Positions 1 through 6,081 of a stretch of 11,073 bases of DNA are shown one piece after another. The notes beneath the pieces are model-generated. The model made no database searches. It was given only the letters and a program-made list of their open reading frames with translations, and was not told the DNA's origin. The DNA lies in the NCBI GenBank assembly GCA_025454715.1, contig JALONY010000024.1, positions 1 to 11,073 of the forward strand, given 5' to 3'. How positions within the stretch are numbered: position 1 is the stretch's first letter; each line of letters opens with the position of its first letter. Made by a program: the position numbers and the translations under genes. This DNA comes from Anaerolineae bacterium. GTDB taxonomy: Bacteria > Chloroflexota > Anaerolineae > Aggregatilineales > Phototrophicaceae.

Positions 1-1245
1 GAACGGCCCCATGATGCCCGGCATCCGCCACGTCGCCGGAAACGTCACGCGGTTCTCGAAGCGTACCTCGCCCTGCACCCGCCCGTCCGGCGTGTCGATA
101 TCGAGTGTGATGCCCTCGGCAGAAAAGCGGCTATTTCCGACCGTCACATCGAAGCGCTCTGGGTCGGCGATAAACGCGCTGGCCGGGTACTCGTGGTAGC
201 TGGCGCGCCCAGTCATGCCGTCCAGCACCTGTATAAAGGCGTGATCGCCCCGCGAGTCGCCCTCGGCCATGAAAATGCCCGGGATGACCGCCATCCGCCG
301 CCCGCGCTGCGCGTCGATCAGCTTGAAATACCAGCCCTCGAAATACGGCGCTTTCCGCCCGAACCCATGATAAATCTCGGGGTGCAACACCCCGCGCACA
401 TACCGACGCATCCGAATACGCCCCCTTTTTCGTCTAGCGTTTGCCGCCCGCCACCACGTCGGCAAACCTTGCCACGACGGGTGGTCGGGGCGGTTAATCT
501 CGTGCTCCCCGTCCACCTCGACCCACTGGGTTGCCCCGCGCAAGCGCGCCATCAAAGCGCGGGTGTTGTCGGGCATCACCAACGAGTCGCGCCGCCCCTG
601 CACCACCAGCGTCGGCACGCCAATCTTGGGGGCGTTGGCATACGCCCGCACCCCCGCCTCGCGCACCTGCGCGAACACCCGCACCGGCACGCTCAGCTCG
701 CTCAGGGCGGCGCGTTGTTGCGGGTCGTCAAAGTCGAAATTGGGCACGAACTTGCTCACCCCATCGCGAAACTCGGCGTTCGAGAAGTCGGGCTTGAACA
801 GCTTGAACGGCTTAACCGACGGCAAGACCGCCTGCACCACCGGCAACACCGACCAAAGCGGGCTGTTGATTTTGTAAAACGGCGCCAACAACACCAACGC
901 ATCGACCCCGACCTGCGCCGCCGCCGTGATGCTCAGCGCCCCGCCCATCGAGTGCCCGACCAGCATCACCGGCGCGTGGCGGCGCTTCAGGTCGGTCAGG
1001 CGGTCGGCCACCGCCGCCAGCCAATCGCGATAGGTGTGCTTGGGCAACCGCTCGATGTCGCGCCCGAACCCGGGCAACAGCACGTTGTGGGTCGTCCACC
1101 CGTCCGCGTTCAACGCCTCGGCCAGCCCGCGCAAATCGTTGGCCGTCCCGGGAAACCCGTGCACGAACAACGCCGCCGGTTTGCCGCCCATCAGCGTGAA
1201 AGCACGGTGTTCCTCGCCGCTGAACGCCTCAAGTTGCGGCAGCAT
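1..1245 (-). CDS. alpha/beta hydrolase joined in frame to a tocopherol-cyclase-like domain (3' end outside window)
   Basis: One uninterrupted frame gives 415 residues up to the window edge. Residues about 20-265 are an alpha/beta hydrolase of the carboxylesterase/monoacylglycerol-lipase kind: oxyanion HGFPG (29-33), nucleophile elbow GHSMGG with Ser99, acid Asp220 (GRRD) and base His248 (GEHE). Residues about 285-415 match the start of bacterial tocopherol-cyclase-like proteins: HPEIYHG, then YFEGWYFKL (301-309), IPGIF (321-325) and FIQVLDG (337-343). That fold resembles lipocalin-type cyclases acting on prenylated rings; the substrate here is unknown. I chose the ATG at 1245 because GGAGG (1255-1259) lies 9 nt upstream; the ATG at 1254 abuts that motif. 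The start overlaps the previous gene by 17 nt, so coupling is likely. The join is odd: an ATG at 411 with its own AAGGGGG would start a normal stand-alone cyclase-like protein. It may be a true fusion or two genes whose separating stop was lost. Domain calls are firm; the function is not. Confidence 0.85.
   Translation of the reverse strand, partial: MLPQLEAFSGEEHRAFTLMGGKPAALFVHGFPGTANDLRGLAEALNADGWTTHNVLLPGFGRDIERLPKHTYRDWLAAVADRLTDLKRRHAPVMLVGHSMGGALSITAAAQVGVDALVLLAPFYKINSPLWSVLPVVQAVLPSVKPFKLFKPDFSNAEFRDGVSKFVPNFDFDDPQQRAALSELSVPVRVFAQVREAGVRAYANAPKIGVPTLVVQGRRDSLVMPDNTRALMARLRGATQWVEVDGEHEINRPDHPSWQGLPTWWRAANARRKRGRIRMRRYVRGVLHPEIYHGFGRKAPYFEGWYFKLIDAQRGRRMAVIPGIFMAEGDSRGDHAFIQVLDGMTGRASYHEYPASAFIADPERFDVTVGNSRFSAEGITLDIDTPDGRVQGEVRFENRVTFPATWRMPGIMGPF
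421..430 (-). promoter_or_regulatory. internal ribosome-binding site for the tocopherol-cyclase-like part
   Basis: On the minus strand AAAAAGGGGG precedes an in-frame ATG at 411-409 by 9 nt, the same spacing that the GGAGG has to the hydrolase start at 1245. The protein from this ATG begins MRRYVRGVLHPEIYHG, about where stand-alone members of the family begin. A TAG in the neighbouring frame sits just upstream (434-436), where a separate hydrolase gene would be expected to stop. Separate initiation here is therefore plausible even though the two frames are continuous. Confidence 0.5.
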
Positions 1246-1789
1246 CGCCGTCATCCTCCGCGCCCTCGGCCTCGGCTGTGGCCACGGCTTTCTTGCGCGG
1301 CTTGCGCTGGGCGGGGGGCTGCACCTCGGCGACCTCGCGCAGCATCAGCGAGTCGAAGATGAACAAAAACAAGCCCTGCAACAGGATACCGACGCCCAGC
1401 CCAGCGCGTTGTGCGTCCTTGGGCTTGGCACCGCGCAGCAAACGCCAGCCGAACCACATGTACAGCAGGTCGAGCGCCCAATTGACCCACAGCACGTTAC
1501 GCAGGCCGGTGCGCTCTTTCTCGAACACCTCGAGGCTGTCGGCGTCCGGCAATGACTCGCGCCGCTTGCGCCCGAAGTGTGACCCCAGCACCGCAATCGC
1601 CCAATTGATGACGCCCCAGCCCACCATCTGCGAGCCGACCCCGCGCCAAAACCCGCCGCGTGTAGAGCTGATTAGGCCGACGAAGATATTGACCGCGTTC
1701 CAGTTGAACAGCAGCGACGACACCCGCTCCTGAAACGCCCAAATGCCGCGCTCACGGGCGGCTGATGTAGCGCGCTTTGAACCGCTCAT
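1229..1789 (-). CDS. small four-helix membrane protein of unknown function in the carotenoid operon
   Basis: This is a 186-residue protein with four likely membrane segments, about residues 27-42, 52-69, 98-117 and 129-149. Conserved-looking Trp/Asn positions occur within or next to the helices: NWNAVNIFVG (29-38), GWGVINWAI (57-65) and WVNWALDLLY (101-110). The tail (from about 160) is a Lys/Arg patch followed by an Ala/Glu/Asp-rich stretch, probably cytosolic. It resembles small bacterial proteins that I associate with the DUF6992 group, but I recognise this only by style. The start at 1789 is supported by GAGGG (1796-1800), 6 nt upstream. It overlaps the end of the lycopene cyclase by 38 nt and its own end overlaps the next gene by 17 nt, so it is translated as part of the crt operon. 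A helper role in membrane carotenoid or isoprenoid chemistry is only inferred from position. Confidence 0.8.
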   Translation of the reverse strand: MSGSKRATSAARERGIWAFQERVSSLLFNWNAVNIFVGLISSTRGGFWRGVGSQMVGWGVINWAIAVLGSHFGRKRRESLPDADSLEVFEKERTGLRNVLWVNWALDLLYMWFGWRLLRGAKPKDAQRAGLGVGILLQGLFLFIFDSLMLREVAEVQPPAQRKPRKKAVATAEAEGAEDDGDAAAT

Positions 1790-2567
1790 AGCTTGCCCTC
1801 AAGAACTTCGGTAGGCGCTTCTCGCTCTCCTTCGACAGGACGAGCGTCACGCCGAAAATCAACAAAACGTTGGTCAGCAAGAAGAACAAGGCCTCTTCCA
1901 ACGGCAAATTGGGGATGACGTTGATGCCCACCGTCTTCTTCTCGCTGATGTGCCACGTCCCAGCCTTAATCGCCTTGCTGTCGGCGAGGCCGAGGTACAT
2001 CGTGGCAGGGATGAGCGCGGCGGCGATGGCGCGCCGGTGCCGCCACAAGATGTCGCCCCCAAAGCCCACTTGCAACATCACTGGCGGCAATGCCCAGCTG
2101 GTAATCAGGGTCAGGTAGCGCAGGCGCGGCCCCCCCTTCCACAGCCCGACCATCGAGGCCAGCCACAGCGCGCCCAGCGCACCGGTGGCCAGCGCCCGCG
2201 CCCGCGGCTTGGTGTCGTCGCTGGGTGGGTCGGGCGGCAGGTAACGGGTCATGGTTTGCAACAGCGACCCCGACAGCAACGGCTGGAGTACGAAGAACGT
2301 GTACTCCTCGATGGGCACCCAGCCCAGCTTGACGCCCGTCACCAGCTTGCGGTCATAGCCCCAGATGCCGCTGGCCACCAAGTAATTGTCCCAGATGGTG
2401 GTGTAGGCCACCGCCACCGCCGCATGTGCCAGCAACACCTTATCCTCTGGCCAATTGGTCAATTCGTCGGGTGGCTTGTGCCCCAGTCGTTTGCTGATGG
2501 CCAGCCATGCGCGCATGGCCACCAATGGCAGCACCACATAACGCGCCAAAAACCCAAAGTATGTCAC
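1752..2567 (-). CDS. lycopene cyclase, fused CrtYc/CrtYd type
   Basis: A 271-residue integral membrane protein that should convert the psi ends of lycopene to beta (or epsilon) rings. Two repeats of the lycopene cyclase domain are visible. The first holds WDNYLVASGIWGYD (59-72) followed by WVPIEEYTFFVLQP (83-96). The second holds a matching tract ending NLPLEEALFFLLTN (220-233). The PxEE motifs (85-88 and 222-225) are the acidic residues essential in the heterodimeric CrtYc/CrtYd cyclases of actinobacteria, the fused archaeal enzymes and the N-terminal half of fungal CrtYB. About seven or eight hydrophobic segments are expected, and the length fits the fused form (about 230-280). The start is a GTG at 2567, 33 nt after the crtB stop, with only a weak GGA upstream; no nearby ATG fits better. 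It overlaps the next gene by 38 nt. Ring type cannot be told from the sequence. Confidence 0.9.
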   Translation of the reverse strand: MTYFGFLARYVVLPLVAMRAWLAISKRLGHKPPDELTNWPEDKVLLAHAAVAVAYTTIWDNYLVASGIWGYDRKLVTGVKLGWVPIEEYTFFVLQPLLSGSLLQTMTRYLPPDPPSDDTKPRARALATGALGALWLASMVGLWKGGPRLRYLTLITSWALPPVMLQVGFGGDILWRHRRAIAAALIPATMYLGLADSKAIKAGTWHISEKKTVGINVIPNLPLEEALFFLLTNVLLIFGVTLVLSKESEKRLPKFLRASYERFKARYISRP

Positions 2568-2600
2568 GCTTCGTCCGTCACTTTCGGTTGTCCCAGAAGT

Positions 2601-3557
2601 CTAATGCCCGCGGGCGCGGCTCATCCACCAGATTTTGGGCAGGCGCGCCAGCTTGCCCGCCGCCCCGATGTGCGCCCGCCGCGAAAACACGTCGTAATCG
2701 TGGTTCACGATGTCGTCCAAAATGGCGTCGTACAGCTTGCCCGCCGCCGCAATCGCGAAACGCCCATCGGAGTCCAGCTTGGCGATGCCCGCCCACGACT
2801 CGCTGTAGAGCGTGCGGGTACGCTCGATTTGGAAGTGCATGAACGCCCGCCACGCCTCGGTCACTTGCCCGCGCTCCAAGAAGGCGTCATCCAGCCCAAA
2901 GGCCGCCAACTCGTCTTGGGGCAGGTACACCCGCCCAAACCGCAAATCCTCCGCCACGTCGCGCAGGATGTTGGTCATCTGCAACGCCACGCCCAAGCGC
3001 ACCGCATACGGGATGGCGTCCGCCCCCGAATAGCCGACGATGTGCATCGCCATCAACCCGACGGTCGAGGCCACCCCATAGGCATACTCGGCCAACGACG
3101 CGAACGTCTCGTAGCGTTGTTTGGTCAGGTCACGCCCCACCCCGTCAATCAATTGCTCGACATAACCGGTCGGGATGTGAAACCGCTCACGCGCCTGTGC
3201 CCACGCCGCCAAGACCGGATCGTCCGATTGTTGGTCGGCCTCGGCCACGCGGGTGCGCCACTCGGCCAATGTCGTCAGCGGGTCGCGCTCCGGCTCAGGG
3301 CAATCGACGATGTTGTCCGTCACGCGGCACAGCGCATACAGCGCCCGCGCCGCACGTCGCTTCTCGGGCGGCAACAACGCCGACGCCAAGAAAAACGTCT
3401 TGCTGTTCTGGCGGGTCAGCTCGGCACAGTGGCGATCTGCGCGGCTGAGGTGTTCCATGTTAGCATCCAGCAGCGACGGCTCTGGACGAGTATGCTGCGC
3501 CTGTTCCGCCAGCATGATCAAGTGGTGTTCCCATGTGTTTGGCAAATACGCAGTCAT
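2601..3557 (-). CDS. crtB: phytoene synthase
   Basis: Joins two geranylgeranyl diphosphates head to head to give 15-cis phytoene, the first committed step to C40 carotenoids. The trans-isoprenyl diphosphate synthase head-to-head fold is clear: SKTFFLAS (52-59), first Asp-rich motif DNIVD (81-85), YAYGVASTVG (158-167), second Asp-rich motif within NILRDVAED (196-204), then GRVYLPQDEL (208-217). The two Asp motifs bind Mg2+ diphosphate. Its 318 residues are normal for a bacterial CrtB, with about 35 extra at the N-terminus. The ATG at 3557 has no good Shine-Dalgarno, and Met34 (codon at 3458) lies just before the conserved domain, so the true start may be there. It is the first gene of the leftward operon; the desaturase that would follow in the pathway is not in this window. 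A squalene-synthase-like relative is less likely given the immediate lycopene cyclase neighbour. Confidence 0.93.
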   Translation of the reverse strand: MTAYLPNTWEHHLIMLAEQAQHTRPEPSLLDANMEHLSRADRHCAELTRQNSKTFFLASALLPPEKRRAARALYALCRVTDNIVDCPEPERDPLTTLAEWRTRVAEADQQSDDPVLAAWAQARERFHIPTGYVEQLIDGVGRDLTKQRYETFASLAEYAYGVASTVGLMAMHIVGYSGADAIPYAVRLGVALQMTNILRDVAEDLRFGRVYLPQDELAAFGLDDAFLERGQVTEAWRAFMHFQIERTRTLYSESWAGIAKLDSDGRFAIAAAGKLYDAILDDIVNHDYDVFSRRAHIGAAGKLARLPKIWWMSRARGH

Positions 3558-3889
3558 TGGTCATCCAAAATGTATCCCCGCCCTATAAGCAAGGGAGTAT
3601 GCAGAAATGCTTAGAAGGGCTAATGAATTTGGCCTTAGCGCATGATGAATAGAACGACTCGCCATGCCTCGCCCCAGACTGTACAATACCACACTAAGCC
3701 TCATGCAAGATGAGACCAGCATTTTCGGCGGGCGTGCAAGGGTCTTACCGCGGTGTTCTTCGGTCGGGATCCGCCCTCTCCGCCAAGCCGCGGCATGGCC
3801 GATGGCTCGACCATCAGGCCAATCCTTGCAGCCGCGCATCATTTTGGGCATAGTCTTAGGGTTACTCATCAGGAAGGACTTCGTAAATC
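3558..3889. other. divergent intergenic region between crtB and pyk
   Basis: About 330 bases separate the two divergent starts. I see no convincing protein: a 112-residue minus-strand frame spans it (3561-3899) but has no family signature and overlaps the pyk start. A single TGTACA palindrome (3680-3685) and a TACAAT (3682-3687) are present without a good -35 partner. No clear crtB promoter or strong hairpin was found. The pyk promoter candidate is listed separately. Confidence 0.6.
3826..3854 (+). promoter_or_regulatory. candidate sigma-70-type promoter for pyk
   Basis: TTGCAG (3826-3831) and CATAGT (3849-3854) are separated by 17 nt, matching the consensus hexamers at 3 and 4 positions. 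Initiation would fall near 3861, leaving about 29 nt before the GTG start and just upstream of AGGAAGGA (3871-3878). This is a weak match and only a suggestion. Confidence 0.25.
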
Positions 3890-5350
3890 GTGGCCTCACC
3901 GTATCTCAACGCCAAACGCACGAAAATCGTCGCGACCATCGGCCCCGACTCCAGCTCGGACGACACCCTCCGCGCCATGATTCGGGCGGGGATGAACGTA
4001 GCCCGCATCAACTTCTCGCACGGGTCGCACGCCGACCATGCCGAGCGCATCGCCCGCATCCGCCGCATCGCCGCCGAGGAAAACACGGTCGTCGCCATCC
4101 TCAGCGACATCCAAGGCCCCAAAATCCGCATCGGCAAAATCGACGAGCCCGGGCTTGACCTCAAGAAGGGTGACAAAATCACCCTCACCCTCGACGCCGG
4201 CCACACCGGCCAAAACAACACCGTCACCCTGCCGCACCGCGAGTTCATGGTGGACATCCGCGACGGCATGAGCCTCTTGCTCGACGATGGCAACTTCGAG
4301 TTGCTGGTGCTCAAGACCGACGGGCGTAGCCTGCTGTGCGAGGTCGTCATCGACGGGCGCCTGACCTCCAACAAAGGCGTGATGGCGCCGACCGCACGCC
4401 ACCAGATGCGCGCCATCACCGAGAAAGACCGCCAAGATGTCGAGTTCGCCCTCAGCCAAGGCACCGACTTCATCGCCATGTCGTTCGTCCGCACCGCCGA
4501 CGACATCCGCGAGATGCGCTGGCTCATCACCCACCTCGGTGGGCGCGCCGCCCTCATCGCCAAAATCGAGAAGCACGAGGCGCTCGAGAACATCAACGAC
4601 ATCATCGCCGCCACCGACGGCATCATGGTCGCCCGCGGCGACATGGGCTTGGAGGTCGGCCCCGAGCGCGTCCCCCACTTCCAAAAGCGCATCATCGCGC
4701 TGTGCAACCGTGCCGCCAAGCCGGTCATCACCGCCACCCAGATGCTCAGCTCGATGACCGACAGCCCGCGCCCGACCCGCGCCGAGGCCAGCGATGTCTA
4801 CAACGCCATCCTCGACGGCACCGACGCGGTCATGCTCTCCAACGAGACCGCCAAGGGCAACTACCCCGTCGATGCCGTCAAGGTCATGAGCAACATCGCC
4901 CACATCGCCGAGGCGCACCTGCACGAAATCAAGCGCAACGTCCCCGACCTGCGCATGGGTGAGGAGCGCATCGCCGACTCCATCAGCAACTCGACCTACA
5001 CCATCGCCGAGTCGCTCAACGCCCGCGCCATCATCACCGCCTCGCTCAGCGGCACCACCGCCCAGCGCGTCTCGGCCTTGCGCCCCAAGACGCCCATCTT
5101 GTGCGTCACCCCCGACGAAAACACCTACCGCCGCCTCGCGCTGGTCTGGGGCGTCATCCCCCTGCTGGTGCCGCAATTCACCACCATCGACGAGATGCTG
5201 CACGAGGTCGTCACCCACGCCAACGCCATCAACGTCGCCCATGCCAACGACATCTTGGTCATCGTCGCCGGTGTGCCGTTTGGCCGCACCGGTGCCACCA
5301 ACCTGATTAAAGTCCACCGCGTCGGCGACGGCACCACCTCGATGGGCTAA
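3890..5350 (+). CDS. pyk: pyruvate kinase, predicted K+-independent class
   Basis: Transfers phosphate from phosphoenolpyruvate to ADP, giving pyruvate and ATP in the last step of glycolysis. The 486 residues cover the usual A, B and C domains. Visible motifs: KIVATIGP (12-19), ARINFSHGS (38-46) with the substrate Arg39, IAKIEKHE (223-230) with catalytic Lys225 and metal ligand Glu227, MVARGDMG (246-253) with Asp251, TATQML (281-286), RPTRAEASDV (294-303). The C-domain ends GVPFGRTGATNLIKV (461-475). The stretch D73-I-Q-G-P-K-I-R-I81 places Lys where K+-dependent enzymes have Glu, with Ile, Gln and Ile at the linked positions; this is the K+-independent signature. The usual GVNLPG loop before the second barrel part reads GVMAPT (163-168), which is unusual. 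The start is a GTG with AGGAAGGA 11 nt upstream. It is divergent from crtB and followed by a hairpin. Confidence 0.96.
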   Translation: MASPYLNAKRTKIVATIGPDSSSDDTLRAMIRAGMNVARINFSHGSHADHAERIARIRRIAAEENTVVAILSDIQGPKIRIGKIDEPGLDLKKGDKITLTLDAGHTGQNNTVTLPHREFMVDIRDGMSLLLDDGNFELLVLKTDGRSLLCEVVIDGRLTSNKGVMAPTARHQMRAITEKDRQDVEFALSQGTDFIAMSFVRTADDIREMRWLITHLGGRAALIAKIEKHEALENINDIIAATDGIMVARGDMGLEVGPERVPHFQKRIIALCNRAAKPVITATQMLSSMTDSPRPTRAEASDVYNAILDGTDAVMLSNETAKGNYPVDAVKVMSNIAHIAEAHLHEIKRNVPDLRMGEERIADSISNSTYTIAESLNARAIITASLSGTTAQRVSALRPKTPILCVTPDENTYRRLALVWGVIPLLVPQFTTIDEMLHEVVTHANAINVAHANDILVIVAGVPFGRTGATNLIKVHRVGDGTTSMG

Positions 5351-5384
5351 CCCAGCCCATCCCTCACACCCCCCAGACACACCA

Positions 5385-5408
5385 ACGGGCAGCCCAAAAG
5401 CTGCCCGT
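5385..5408. terminator. hairpin between convergent pyk and zinc-ribbon genes
   Basis: A perfect 9-bp stem, ACGGGCAGC / GCTGCCCGT, encloses the 6-nt loop CCAAAA, 34 nt after the pyk stop. The tract after it on the plus strand (GTTGCATTTC) is only mildly T-rich. Because the facing gene ends at 5442 on the other strand, it could serve both directions. A smaller stem GGGCG-TTC-CGCCC (5428-5440) lies directly downstream of that facing gene. Confidence 0.6.
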
Positions 5409-5441
5409 GTTGCATTTCAGATGGGGTGGGCGTTCCGCCCG

Positions 5442-6005
5442 TCACTCGCCGTCCACGAACTCCAGCGCACCGCGCCCGCCCTCGCCAGACCCCGACTCGC
5501 GGGCGGCACGCCGCCGCGCACGTTGCTCGGCCATCGGCACCGTCCCGACCGCCGCGCCGCGCACCGGCACCCCCTCATCCGCCGCCAACACCGCCTGCGG
5601 CGTCGCGCAATACGGGCAGATGTTCCACGCCATCTCCAGCGTCTTGCTGCACCGCACGCACGACTTCTTCAGGCGGGTATGACAATGCGCACACACCACC
5701 CAGTCTTGCTGCACGCGCTGCCCACACCCGGGGCAGGTCGGCTTTTCCTCGATTTCTTGCAACAGCGCCTCTTCTTCCAGCGAGCGCTCATAGGCCTCGG
5801 CCAAGGTCTCGCGGGGGCGCAACAACAGGTAAATCAACAAGCCCGGCACGTTCAGCACCAGCACGATGGCCGTCACGAACAACGTCGCCAGCCCGTCGCG
5901 GCTGCGCGCCCGCATATCGCGATACGCCCAAAACGTCATCGCCACCCACAGCGTCGCCAGCGCCACGCCGCCATACACGGCCAACACCAAGCCGACATCC
6001 ATCAT
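5442..6005 (-). CDS. membrane-anchored double zinc-ribbon protein
   Basis: A 187-residue protein with two N-terminal membrane helices (about 5-27 and 38-62) joined by a short basic loop (RDMRARSRDG), then an acidic helix (68-87). Two treble-clef zinc ribbons follow: C91xxC94 with C105xxC108, and C116xxC119 with C130xxC133, matching the double zinc-ribbon (DZANK-like) pattern. The C-terminal third (140-187) is low-complexity and Arg/Gly/Glu-rich. Such proteins are common and uncharacterised in chloroflexotes; the ribbons probably mediate protein contacts rather than catalysis. Two ATGs stand in tandem (6005 and 6002); either may be used, and no strong Shine-Dalgarno decides. It lies 76 nt downstream of glgX on the same strand but has its own candidate promoter, so it may be transcribed independently. 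No specific function can be assigned. Confidence 0.85.
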   Translation of the reverse strand: MMDVGLVLAVYGGVALATLWVAMTFWAYRDMRARSRDGLATLFVTAIVLVLNVPGLLIYLLLRPRETLAEAYERSLEEEALLQEIEEKPTCPGCGQRVQQDWVVCAHCHTRLKKSCVRCSKTLEMAWNICPYCATPQAVLAADEGVPVRGAAVGTVPMAEQRARRRAARESGSGEGGRGALEFVDGE

Positions 6006-6047
6006 CGCGCTCTGCCCTCACCCTCGTCTGCGCCGTACATGGTTTCT

Positions 6048-6056
6048 ATCATATCA
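6048..6056 (-). promoter_or_regulatory. extended -10 promoter candidate for the zinc-ribbon gene
   Basis: On the minus strand TGATATGAT gives an extended -10 (TG, one base, TATGAT at 6048-6053, 5 of 6 consensus positions). No -35 is visible, as is usual for extended -10 promoters. Initiation near 6041 would leave about 35 nt of leader. Confidence 0.4.
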
Positions 6057-6081
6057 GCGCTCAGGGGTGCGCGCTACCGCC

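Noticed and set aside
193..1362. A 389-codon plus-strand open frame opposite the hydrolase
   Set aside because: Low-complexity Arg/His/Pro composition; the opposite strand has a complete Ser-Asp-His triad and a proper ribosome-binding site.
1950..3614. A 554-codon plus-strand open frame opposite crtB and the lycopene cyclase
   Set aside because: It is Arg/His/Pro/Gln-rich, has no family motif and mirrors two well-supported genes; GC-rich coding produces such antisense frames.
3680..3685. TGTACA as a CarH/LitR light-regulator operator
   Set aside because: Known sites need several copies at about 11-nt spacing; the bases 11 nt either side do not repeat it.
3561..3899. A 112-codon minus-strand frame in the crtB-pyk gap
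   Set aside because: No recognisable family and it overlaps the pyk start; it lacks the codon character of its neighbours.
3896..5380. A 494-codon minus-strand open frame opposite pyruvate kinase
   Set aside because: Composition is Gly/Asp/Val repeats typical of an antisense reading; pyk has every catalytic motif.
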